Both the position numbers and the translations under genes were made by a program. Of a DNA stretch of 64,000 nucleotides, positions 47,665-58,834 are shown in pieces (position 1 is the first letter of the stretch; each line of letters begins with the position of its first letter). Below the pieces are notes generated by a model. It did not search any database, was not told the DNA's origin, and saw only the letters and a program-made list of their open reading frames with translations. The DNA is taken from the NCBI GenBank assembly GCA_963971225.1, contig OZ020267.1, forward strand, positions 108,339,892 to 108,403,891, in the 5' to 3' direction. Origin of the DNA: Melieria omissa (taxonomy: Eukaryota; Arthropoda; Insecta; Diptera; Ulidiidae).

Positions 47665-48640
47665 TTTTAATTTAATTGTATGATTTTTTTAAGTTAAAAT
47701 TTTAAAGATAACACCAGGTTGAAATTGCGTAAAATAAATAAATACTTTTAAAAAGTGTAAATTTAAATTAAAATTAATATTAAAAAATAAAAAAATAAAA
47801 ATTGTAAAATTAAATTTAAATTTAAATTTATATTTAGATTAAAGCATTTTTTAAATTCTGATTTCTGAAAAATATGGTTTTAGTAAAATTCGTTATTAAT
47901 ATTGCTGTTTTCATTTAAATTGTTGTTAATTTTTATTTTAAAGATTTTGATTTTTGGGAAATCTTTTATTTGTATAAAGATTGAAGTTAAAGTTAAAAGA
48001 CAAAGGTTATTTTTTAACTATAGAAAAACATAATTTACAAAAAAAATTATTTGCATGATTTTTTTTAAGTTAAAATATATTAAGATAACATCATGTTGAA
48101 ATTTTGTAAAAATAAAATACAAATATTTATTTTAAAAAGTGTAAATTTTAATATGAAAAATTTTTTTTTTTAAATTTTTGGAAAATATTGTTTTAGTATA
48201 ATTTGTTATTAATTTTGTTGTGGTTGTTTTGTTTTTGCACTAATGTTACGAAGATAATTTTCTTCAGAAAAAAGATATAAATCTAAATTTTAAAACAAAT
48301 TTAATTGATTTTTTTCAGTTAAAATTAAAAAAATAACAGCAGGTTGGATTTTTTGAAACAAAATATTTTTAACATATTTTTAAAAAGTGAGAATTTTAAT
48401 AAAAAGTTTTTTAAATTCTTATTTTAAAAATTTTAATTTTTAAAAATTAAAAAAGAAATTAGAATCTTTTTTTCTTGCATTGACTTTGAAGTTGGAGGGA
48501 AAAGGTAATTTTTTTAACTTTAGTGCAAAACTTTTTTTACAAATCATATTTTGTAATTATTATATTATTAATTATTATTAGTTTTATCTCCCACAAAAAT
48601 TATGAACAAACATTTTAACTGAATGTGCTAAGTTTTTTTA
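47665..48640. repeat. AT-rich repeat array, about 250-370-bp units (block A)
   Basis: GATTTTTTTAAGTTAAAAT then AGATAACACCAGGTTGAAATT recurs with changes at about 47680, 48055 and 48310. Each is followed by TTTTAAAAAGTGTAAATTTTAA and a TTTTGGAAAATATTGTTTTAG phrase. Homologous units are found at 51260 and 51510. Confidence 0.75.
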
Positions 48641-48644
48641 TTTG

Positions 48645-49335
48645 CATATACAAAATAGTCTCCTCTTGTATCTTTTGAGACCTTGTTGCTGGTCGTTGCC
48701 CCATATGTAACTAATTCTCATTTGCATATAAATAAGTCCCTTTTGGGACCTTTTGGCTGGTCCCTTCATCATATGTGATTCCTAAATTCTATATTTTCTT
48801 TAGTAGAACCTTCTGAGACATTCTGGCTGGTTTCTTTATCAAATGTGACTAATTCCTGATTTTTATATTACAAAGGCGCTTTTGGTACTTTCTGGGTTCT
48901 TTTCTAGAACCGTCCGAGACTTTCTGCCTGATCTCTTTATCATATATGACTAGTTCCTGATTTCTATGTTACAAAGGGGCCTTCTGGTACTCTCTGGAAT
49001 CTTTTCTAGAACCTTCTGAGACCTTCTGACTGGTTTCTTATCAAATGTGACTAATTCCTGATTTGTATATTACAAAGGCCCTTTCTGGGATCTTTTCTAG
49101 AATCTTCCGAGGCTTTTTGCCTGATCTCTTTATCATATGTGACTAATCCTTGATTTCTTTATTACAAAGGCCCCTTCTGGTACTTTCTGGGATCCTTCCG
49201 AGACTTTCTGCCTGATCTCTTTAGATGAATGTGAAAAATTCATAATTTGTATACTTAAAAAGTCCCTTATATAACCTTCTGGGATCTTATGGCTGGTATT
49301 TGCATCATATGTGACTAATTTCTCATTTTTTTTAA
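48645..49335. repeat. CTTCTGAGACC satellite, about 110-bp unit (block A)
   Basis: Units read ACCTTCTGAGACC, CTGGCTGGTTTCTTTATCA, AATGTGACTAATTCCTGAT, ATTACAAAGGCCCCTTCTGG and GGGATCTTTTCTAGAACC. Perfect TTCnnGAAnnTTC heat-shock-element matches lie at 49004-49016 and 49095-49107, with a one-mismatch copy at 48902-48914. Confidence 0.85.
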
Positions 49336-51057
49336 ATATGGCGTCATCAAATGTGACTTATTCTTAATTTGTACATAAGTATTAAAAAATGGTGGATAGA
49401 AAATGGATGACTATAAATTAGAGTATAAAAAAAGTCACCAACGAAAACACTATAAACTATTATAAGGTAATTTTTTCCGCTAACGCATTTGTAGACAAAG
49501 AAATTGAGGAACAAGGAAAAAAGTACAATAAGCGATACGTAAAAAAAACATAACGATAACTTTGAAACCTTGAAAATTTCACGGTTTATTGACAGTTAAC
49601 ACAAAAAACAACCCACACAGCTAAGCAAAAGAAAACGAGAATGTAAAAGAAAAATATTAACAAACAAAATGCAAAAAGAAATTGTTTGCAAAAAAATTGC
49701 GCGTGGGCACTTTGGACCCATCACTTTAAAGTTAATCATACTTGTGTGCACGAAAGCAAATTAAGTATGTAGTTGAGTTGGATTTCGAAGGGGTAAGGGG
49801 TTGCTGACGGTTGGGTTGCGATTAACAACTTGTGTTGTTGTCTTTCTGAGCAATTAAACAGCAAACGGGTAGTTATTGCATTTTTTATTTTTTAGTCTAA
49901 TAAATGTGTTGTGCGAAAAGTTTCAGCATAATGCGACGTTTAATTTCGACACAAAAGCATTGTTTGTAAGTTAATGTGTGACATTTTGCGACAGAAATAT
50001 ATTTTACAAAAAAAATTGTTGACAATTACGCCGCAATCCAGTGTAATCAGTTCCAGTTGCGTAGTGTGGTGAAAAAAGAAGCAGTGGATATATTTACTAA
50101 CCAATTGAAGCAGACAATTCGACTGCAGGAGGGGTTTAAGATGAGTTTTCAATAAGTTCTTCATGTTCTTCAATTTTCAAATATAACTAATTTCTCACAC
50201 TCTCACTACTCAGTTTGCACTTTACCCTCACAAAAATATTTAAATTTGAAACAAAACAAAGCTTAGTCAACAGCTCACCCATGCATTACAGATTATCGAA
50301 CTGTCATTAGTGTTCGGCTCGTAATCTAAATCACAAAATCCAACAAAACGTCAACATTATTTTCAAAAATATACAAACAATTTGAATTACAACCAAATAA
50401 GGCTTTCATTTGATTTTCAAAACAATTATCTACAATTTGTTTTTAATGTTGACGTTACCTTAGTTTACCTTATCGCCAACAGTAGCGGCTGCAATTTGAT
50501 TTAATAGCTAAGAAATTTTGTTTATTATTTGTTGTCGTATATTTGCTTTATTGCTAATAGCTAATGACCTCAACAGTTGGCTATGGTTGCCAAGGGCGCA
50601 TTGCTTAATGATGATGATGACGATGGATGATGTGAGGGTGGGAGGGAAAGCTACAAGTCTACCATAGCACTCAGTTCATTGGGATCATTGAACTATGCCC
50701 AAAGAGGAAAGGTAGGAGAGAAGAAGGGATTAGAGAGGAGAGGAGAGTTGTGGAATGGATTAGGGGACCTCACTTCAACTGAAACTCAGGAGATCGGAGG
50801 AGATAGATTACAGTATACAGCAAATTGCTGCCCAATATGCGCCTCCTGCTTCTCGAGAACGCTGGACAGTGGCACATTGCTTAATTTTGGGAAAATATTT
50901 ATAGAGATGTAGAAGAGTGCAGAGTGCAGCATGGTTGCCACTTAACTAACATTTTTTCTACTAATATTTTCCCAACAAAAAGCGAAAGTGAAAACAAAAA
51001 CAAAAATGGTCCTTATTTTATGTTTTCGAAAAAATCGCCCAAGTGAAATACAAAAGG
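49336..51057. other. Noncoding DNA between satellite blocks
   Basis: AT-rich unique-looking DNA. 50641-50720 (GGGAAAGCTA, then CATTGGGATCATTG and GGAAAGGTAGGA) is related to 56449-56530, so it is a dispersed repeat piece. No gene seen. Confidence 0.45.
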
Positions 51058-51850
51058 CCAATTTTTTTTTGGTTTGGACCAAAAGTGGCCACCGTGCTCG
51101 CAAGTATAGAAACACTTACTGAGACTTAAAGCAAATCTTTAAATATTTTATAAATGACTTAGACATTAACAGCTTGAATATTATAAAACAAAGGTAATTT
51201 TTTAACTATAGAAAAGCATAATTTTAAAGAAACAAAAAAAAAAAGAAAAGAAAAATTTAATTGCATGATTTTTTTTAAGTTAAAATATATTTACATAACA
51301 TCATGTTGAAATTTTGTAAAAAAAATAATATACAAATATTTATTTTAAGAAGTGTAAATTTTAATATGAAAATGTTTGTCTTTGATTTCTGGAAAATATT
51401 GCTTTAGTATAATTCGTTATTAATATTTTTGTTGTTGTTTTGTTTCTGCATTACGGAGGTCATTTATTTAACTTCAGAAAACATATATAATTGTTAATTT
51501 AATAACAAATTTCATTGAGTTTTTTTAAGTAAAAATTTTAAAGATAACACCAGGTTGAAATTTTGGAAAATAAATAAAGTAAATATTTTAACATGTTTCT
51601 AAAAAAAGTAAATTTTAATAAAAAAGTTTCTTACAAAAAAATTAAAATTCTTGTTTTAAGAATTTTAATTTTTGGAAAATATTTTTCTTTGTATTATTCT
51701 TGCATTGACGTTGAAGTTGAAGAGAAAAGGTCATTTGTTTAACCTTAGCGTACACAATTTTTTACAAATAATATTTTTAATTATATTAAATAAAATTGTA
51801 TCTTTTACAAAAATACTTGACAAACCTTTTAACTGGATTTGATTAATTTT
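51058..51850. repeat. AT-rich repeat array (block B)
   Basis: Starts with GGTTTGGACCAAAAGTGG and GTGCTCGCAAGTATAGAAAC, text that recurs at 52478-52592. AT-rich units homologous to block A follow at about 51260 and 51510. Confidence 0.75.
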
Positions 51851-52465
51851 TTTCTTTGCATATGAAAAAGGTTTCCTTTTGAGACCTTTTTGCTGGTATT
51901 TACACCATATGTAACTAATTCTAATTTCCATATAAAACAGTTTATTTTGGGACCTTCTGGCTGGTGATTCCTAATTTCTATATTTTCTTTATCAGAACCT
52001 TCTGAGACTTTTTGGCTGCTTTCTTTATCAAATGGGACTAATTCCTAATTCCTATATTACAAAGGCCCTTTCTGGATCTTTTCTAGAACCTTCTGGTACT
52101 TTCTAGGATCTTTTCTAGAACCTTCTGAGACCTTCTGGCTGGTTTCTTTATCAAATGTGAGTAATTCCTGATTTCTATATTAGAAAGGCCCCTTCTGGTA
52201 CTTTTTGGGATCTTTTCTAGAACCTTCTGAGACCTTCTGGCTGGTTTCTTTATCAAATGTGACTAATTCCTGATTTCTATATTACAAAGGCCCTTTCTGA
52301 GATCTTTTCTGGAATCTTCCGAGACTTTCTGCCTGATCTCTTTATCATATGTGACTAATTCCTAATTCCTATATTCCAAAGGCCCTTTCTGGATCTTTTC
52401 TAGAACCTTCTGGTACTATCTAGGATCTTTTCTAGAAACTTCCGAAACTTTCTGGCTGATTTATT
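51851..52465. repeat. CTTCTGAGACC satellite (block B), rich in heat-shock elements
   Basis: Same unit as 48645-49335. Perfect TTCnnGAAnnTTC occurs at 52081, 52113, 52215, 52307, 52398 and 52430 (each 13 bp), mostly as TTCTAGAACCTTC. Identity between adjacent units is high. Confidence 0.88.
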
Positions 52466-52592
52466 TTTCCAATTTTTTTTTGGTTTGGACCAAAAGTGAC
52501 AACTGTGCTCGCAAGTATAGAAACACTTACTGAGTCGTAAAGCAACAATTTAAATAGTTTATAAATGACTTAAATATAAACAGATTGAATAT
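52466..52592. repeat. Second copy of the 51058 segment
   Basis: GGTTTGGACCAAAAGTGAC and GTGCTCGCAAGTATAGAAAC, followed by ACACTTACTGAGTCGTAAAG, closely match 51058-51185. This frames block B as one unit of a larger duplication. Confidence 0.8.
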
Positions 52593-54790
52593 TACACTTT
52601 GAATTTAAAAAATAAAAAAAAAAAACAAATATAGCAAAATTAAAAAGAGAATTAGTTATAAAACTGTCCACCTAAATATTTCTGAATCAACACTTTGACC
52701 ACATCGAGCCAATTTACTCTATAAATATGCAAATTTCGCACGGATATGTGTTTTTAATGCAAAATTCATAAACATAAAACTGAAAGTTAATGTCATTCAA
52801 AACAGCCGGCAACGCTTTTTTAACCTCTACGAATCGCTCAACTTGACATTGTAGCCGAAAGACTGAAACTAAAACCGAAACTCGTTCAAAGTCTGCAACT
52901 TTGCGCTGCAGCAGACCGGCCCAAGATGGAAAACAATTTTTTGCAAAACAGATTAGCTCATACAGACTTAAAAAAAAAAACTAAAGAAACAAAAAAACAA
53001 AACAAAAAAAATTAAAAAAGCGCAAATAACTTGGAATTCATTGGACATATGCAAATAGAATTTTAAGGTAAACAAAAAGTCAGCAATGTGGACTTTGGAC
53101 TATACTGTGGAGAACTCTCTGATGCGCCAGAGCGAGCCCACTTTTGATTGCTCACACTCGGCGAATATGCAAAATCACACCATAGCCAAAACACCTTACA
53201 CAAATAAATGAATTCAATATTTTTGTATTTTTTCTAATAAAGCAATGAACGTGTGAAAACTGATTAATTGCGAGCGACAGCAACGGCGGCCCGCAGCATC
53301 CGCCAACGCTCGCCATATATATTTATAGCTTATTGGTATTTTACATATGGAAGTTGTTTTATGAAAATTTACAACTAGACATAATATGGCAAGTTTACAC
53401 ACGCATACACATATATTTATATGTAATAAATTTTAATAGTATTGTTTTGCATTTCTGCCGGCCTATTAAAGCCGGCACCCATTTCGCATATATTACAAGC
53501 CCAAACGCTCAATTGAAATTGTAAACAATAACAAAAACACATACAGTAAAATGTCATTCAATTTTTAAACGGAATATGAAACTACAAGCTAAACAAAAAA
53601 ACTAAAACAAAAGCTACAACAGGTCTCCAGTGCTATCCGTCATTTAGCAAAAGCTCCGCCTCATTGCACACGGAAACCCGGCCAGGCCTTAAAGCTGCCA
53701 AGTCGCCAACGGCTACCAGCGAGAATCCAGAAGCCAGTCTTGAAGCGAGTTACGATCAAAGCGCTGCGCCACGCTGCTGCGAAACAATAAAGTTTTACAA
53801 GTTTCGAAATTTCTTGCGCGCGCGCTAAAAGTCTAATAAAGCAGAATACTTGAAATATTGATGAAAAACTAGAATTTTAAATTTTTTTTAAGTATTCAAT
53901 TGATTGCATAAGCTTCATTAAGCATTGCGGTGTGAAAGTGTTATGTTGGAAATTTTGTAGAATACAACGAATAAAAGTGAAAAAATAACAAATCAACAAA
54001 GAAAGACTTTCCAATAATAAAGCTGCATCAAAGTTTAATGAAATAAATGTAGTTTTGTTGCATAATTGTATAAGAATTAAGTGTTGCCACTAGAAAATAC
54101 ATTGAAAAGAATGTAAAATGTATTGAATTTAAAGAAAGGTAAACAAAATACTTAATGAAAAACAGTCATTCATTAGTTGATTTTTATTTTGTCGAATCGA
54201 AAACTATCGAAAACGAAGGTTTATTGACAATTTGAACAAAGTCAAAACACGGATTGTAAGTCGAATTTTAGTGAAACAAAAGGGCAAAATATTAACCCAA
54301 AGTTTGAAAAACAATATTAATAAAGTCAAAAGTCAGATTTTAGTTCGGTTTTTGGCAATGTTCACTGATTATGTATGACTGCACCAGACATATCATTAAC
54401 ACAGCTTATAAACAATTTTAATAAAGTCAAAAGTGAAGGTTTTAGTCAATTTTTGTCGACGTAATAGATTTCTTAAAATTATAAATAGATCTCTTTGCCA
54501 TGTCTGACCCTACGGCTGGCAGAGGCTGTACTTTTTAATGGGAATTAAAATAAAGTTATAATATATATATTTGTTTTAAAAAACAAGATGACTTGTGACT
54601 TGTGTGTTCAATTATCTCTAAAGAAATTAAAGTCTTTCGCTTAGGGTACCTAAGGTTTGCTTAGTGGGCGTTAGTAGCAGTCTATATAAAGTTGATCAAG
54701 TCATCTCTCGAACTGAGCTAACATTGTCTAACAAAGTTTAAAACGAAAAAAAACATTCAGGAATAGAAATGCCTAAATGAACTAGAAATT
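52593..54790. other. Noncoding DNA
   Basis: AT-rich, with less AT-rich patches at 52850-52930 and 53620-53830. No frame with coding character, no RNA gene or transposon end recognised. Confidence 0.4.
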
Positions 54791-55708
54791 AGTAGGGGAA
54801 TTCTTTGTAATGTGCCACTCTTTGTAAGGTGCCACCGCTGCTCTATTTCGACGTTCCAGGATTCCAAGAAAAAAATTCCTATTGTCACTTAAGGTATATA
54901 TGTCAACATCAATTTTAATGTGGTTTTTGAGGGAACAGATGCAATACCCGGTCTGGGTAAATAAAAGTGTCAAATTTGATTAATAACAAACATAAAAATG
55001 ACAACAGAAGGTTTTTCTTGCAGTGAAAAAGTAACCAAAAACTTATAAAAAACTAAGGTAAGGTAAGGTCAGTGTTGGACTTAATTTTTAATGCTTTTTC
55101 ATAATCCGAAATGATATCCGAGCATATCGTAAAAGGAACAAATTTATTCAATGATTTCCAAAATGACGTGGAAATGTAAAGTGCCACCTTTTTCTCTTTG
55201 CAAGTCCCCCTTTTTTCATTGTTTTGTGGTCCTATATCGGTAAAATGACTTTTTATTGCTCGGAATCGTCATTACAATGAATTTAAAGTGTTCTTAGTCA
55301 AGTTTTCTCTAATCCTATCATGAGGAATACATTTTTTTTATCAATTTCCATACAATTATTCGTTTTATTCGTTACCATTCAATTTGCAATTTGCTTTCAG
55401 TTATTTTCTATTCAATTCAAATTAAATTCAATAATCTTTCGTAAATTTTCTAAATCATGCATTTTTACTTGAGATTTCTACGTTTTTAGCGGTTTTTTTA
55501 GGTGGTGGCACTTTACATTAAAAAATTTTAGGATGTCGATTTTGAACACTTTCATCGTATTCACGAAAAATTCAAATAAAGTGTTACCTTGGATCATAGC
55601 TCATTAAATCCTCTTTCCAACGGTATCTTAAAATTGGCGATACGTTAATTTTCTAACGAGTTATGCGCACAAAAGCTATGGGGTGGCACCTTACAAAGAA
55701 TTCCCCTA
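54791..55708. mobile_element. TIR element E2 with six iterated GTAAGGTGCCACC-type motifs
   Basis: Inverted ends TAGGGGAATTCTTTGTAA (left from about 54793; right inverted to about 55708) continue into GTGCCACC. The motif CTTTGTAAGGTGCCACC or a close variant occurs in plus orientation at 54803-54818, 54820-54836, 55174-55188 and, weakly, 55196-55210. It occurs inverted at 55504-55518 and 55682-55698. No transposase frame. The same layout is seen in E1 (28.8 kb), with the 17-mer CTTTCCAACGGTATCTT at 55613-55629 identical to 29673-29689. About 918 bp. Confidence 0.75.
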
Positions 55709-55772
55709 GTAGTAGTAGTAGTAGAAAGAAAGTAGTAGTAGTAGTAGAAAGAAAGTGTGTAGTAGTAGTATT
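55706..55772. repeat. (TAG)n / GAAAGAAAG microsatellite
   Basis: Tracts of TAG separated by AAAGAAAG. It abuts the right end of E2, so repeat expansion may have obscured that terminus. Confidence 0.85.
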
Positions 55773-57619
55773 TTGTAACATTATTAATTGGGTATTCGTA
55801 TGGTAATCGAATCATAATTCAAAATTATTGGAAAGAATTTTGTTAAACAAACAAAAATTATTAAGAAGTAAACAAACAAATTAATAGGAAATAAACAACA
55901 AATTAATAGAAAGCAAATATAAGTCAATACAAAAAACAAAAAAAGCACTTAGATAAACTTGCCAATCCAAAAAAAATATCAAACAACTCTCGTTCAATAT
56001 AAAAAAATTGTATTTGCCAATCCGTAACATCATTTCATCACTTTCCAATATTTTATTTTCGTAATGAAAAACATGTGGTGGTGAGTTTCAGTGTCACACA
56101 GTGCAAAATACAGCTTCAAATGGAATTAAGCTCAAAAGTTCTACGCAACCCCCGGCCCTCCCAAAGTTATATACTGTGTGCGCCACTGGTTAGTTTCATC
56201 GTTTTCCAATCTTTAACCTTTTATTTTGTGAAGACCAACCACTCAGAGGATACCCAGATGAGCATCGCGTTGCTTTAAGACAGTAGCGAATTCAAGGGTT
56301 GGTTTTGGTGGTTAAAACCTTCCGGGTCAACTTAACATAAACTTTTATGAATATTAAAGAATAACTTTTTGAAACTCCCCTAAAATATTTTTCTGATTTC
56401 GCTTCTGCTTTTAGATAACAGATAGGTTAATAATTTGATAATGATTAGAGGGAAAGCTATGTCTTTCAAAACACTCAGTCATTGGGATCATTGGTACTGC
56501 GTCCAGAAGAAAAGTAGGAACAGAAAAAATATCATATTTCGAAGACAATTGTCAATGAGGTTCAGCATTTGCGTTCTCTCCCTAACCTATCTGTTCATTT
56601 TCTACACTGAGTTCTTAATTCTTCACATCATTTCTTTACTTGAACCAAAAATAATTCATGCCAGAACACCAAAGATAAACCCAAACGATATTTCTGTGCT
56701 CTATGAACGATTAGGATCAAGAAAGACTAGCAAAATATATTTGAAAATATGTAAAATATTACAAAACCAAACAGTCAAACATCACAAATCTAATTATCAG
56801 CAAATGATAGAAAACAGCAAATGGTTGAAAAAATCTAAGTAATTGATTAAAAAAGCTTTAGTCATTCATTATTATTACATCAAAATTAGTAAACTTCGGT
56901 GTCTCTAATGATTCAAAATCTCTGTAAACAATTAAATCAGCAGTTCCAGAGATGATCTCAGTCACTGAGTTGTGTCATACACGCCCAATACATTTACTCA
57001 CCTGGTCATTACAACACTTGCAATACATACAGATCAAAATTGCCTTATGTGAATAATTTTACTAATCATTTTGAATGAAGAAATTTGCGCACTCCTACAC
57101 AGGAAAGTATGCAAAATGGCGACTTAAAAATAACAAATCAATAACTTTTTGAAATAATAACCTAATCTTTACACACACATGTTTGCAATGGTATTGTTGT
57201 TCTATATTGTTGTATATGCGTAATGTCTAATGTTTTCGTATTACTCATTGCCAACAATGATGCCATGGTTGATGAAATTTTGCGCCAAATGATTTACTTG
57301 AACCTTTGCACTGGTCATTATCAGAAAGTAATAAAATATACAACTGTCAAATAAAAGTGCTAACAATGTGATAAGACACAAAGAGGAAGAACAATTTTCT
57401 AGCGTTTGTTAATTGGCATAAATTTTCAAACTATACTTTCTTTGTGCAAAATATTGCACAATATTGCGCATTGTTTTAATGTGCTAAAATGGGAAGTTTT
57501 TTAATTAATTAAGATTGTTTTTGTTTTTAGTTTATAATAGAAAGAAGAGAATAAAGAAATACAAATAACTAAAAAAAAGTTGCAGCTAAGTAAGCACACA
57601 TTTTTTTCACTTATTTATT
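55773..57619. other. Noncoding DNA with one dispersed repeat piece
   Basis: AT-rich. 56449-56530 matches 50641-50720 (CACTCAGTCATTGGGATC, GTAGGA). The 135-codon frame starting 56435 begins inside this repeat and shows a hydrophobic stretch but no recognised domain; I regard it as a chance or TE-derived frame. Confidence 0.4.
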
Positions 57620-57621
57620 TA

Positions 57622-58832
57622 AAGGGTGTGCACACCAAAATCGGGACACTTTAAAACCCCTGTATCTTTTAAAATAAAACTCTTTGAAAAGTAAAATTTT
57701 AGACGTAAGTACTCCATGACTCAATTAAACAAAATTTGCAAAACCCGTTTTATTAGTAAGAAAATGGCAAACGAATACGAACGTAGAAAATTAATCTTGC
57801 ACGAACACACTACGAATCCTAACCTCACTATACGCCGAATTACAAAAAAGCTACATTTTGCACCATCGACATGCAGTAAAGTGTTGAAAAATTGTAATGA
57901 AAGGCTGAGGTTTGATCGTAAGGCGGGTAGTGGAGGTGAATGTTAGATGCACGAAGTGATTGCCGCATTACAAAAAAATCCGTGAATGTCAAGTCGTTCG
58001 TTGGCTTAAATCGTCGAGAAATCGTCATCGTTCGTCCAGAAAGCCAAGAGGCGAGCAAGCTTGAAGAGTTTCAAGGCTCAAGTAGTACCAGATCGGGACG
58101 CGAAACAAAATCTCACCGTGTAGCACCGTTGGAATAACTTGTTCGAAAATTTGCTAACGAAATTCAGTTGTGTGATCATGGATGATAAAACATACTGCTT
58201 CAACAACTTTACATTCTAGCTGTGCAAGATTTGTATACAGCTACGAATCGCCAAGATGTTGAATACAAGGTGAAATCAAGGGCAAAATTCCCAAAGAAGA
58301 CCATGGTTTGGCAAGCCATCTGTTTGTACGGTGTTAAAAAAAACCCTATTTTTTACAGTCAGTACAATGAATGGCAATATTTACTGGGAAGAATGCTTCG
58401 GAAAGAGACTGCTGCCTCTCATTCGTCGCCACACATCAAAACCGTTGTTTTGGCTTGACTTGGCTACTTGCCACTACTCCAGGAAAACTCGGTAGTGGTA
58501 TGAAGATAATATTCTCCATATGGGATGGAATATGGACAACGCGAGTGTGATCCGCCAAACAGCCCGGAACTCCGCCCTATCGAAAACTAGTGGTCTATAG
58601 TTATAGGCATTTGAAAGAAGAGTGATGCAAGGGTATCGACAGAAGAAGAGTTTAGAAGGAAATGGTTGTGGGGGTCTAAAAAAGTGTACGATTTTTTCGT
58701 GCAAAAATACGGAGGAAAAAAATAGAAATAAATATTCACTATATCATACCTTAAATATATATGGACTCATACCTTAAAGACCTTAAACACCTTAAAGAAA
58801 ACAAGTGTCCCGATCTGGGTGTGCACACCCTT
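57622..58832 (+). mobile_element. Tc1/mariner-superfamily transposon (probably DD37E-type)
   Basis: Inverted ends AAGGGTGTGCACACC followed by ATCGGGACACTT (from 57622, and inverted to 58832) are flanked by TA (57620-57621 and 58833-58834). Length is 1211 bp. The terminal TGTGCACA is itself a palindrome. The element carries a full-length but broken transposase gene on the plus strand. Confidence 0.9.
57764..58725 (+). pseudogene. Tc1/mariner transposase pseudogene
   Basis: The probable start is ATG 57764 (MANEYERRKLILHEHTT). A helix-turn-helix follows (RRITKKLHFAPSTCSKVLKN), then the first catalytic Asp in MDDKTYC (58178). FPKKTMVWQAIC comes next, then LLPLIRRH and the second Asp in WLDLATCHYS (58457). 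The catalytic Glu lies in PPNSPELRPIEN (Glu codon 58582). The final stop is at 58723-58725. The block PPNxPELRPIE suggests DD37E relatives, but indels between the second Asp and Glu prevent a direct count. Several stops and frameshifts make it inactive. Confidence 0.85.
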
Positions 58833-58834
58833 TA

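Noticed and set aside
56435..56842. 135-codon frame with a hydrophobic segment
   Set aside because: It starts inside a dispersed repeat also present at 50.6 kb and shows no recognised domain or splice context.
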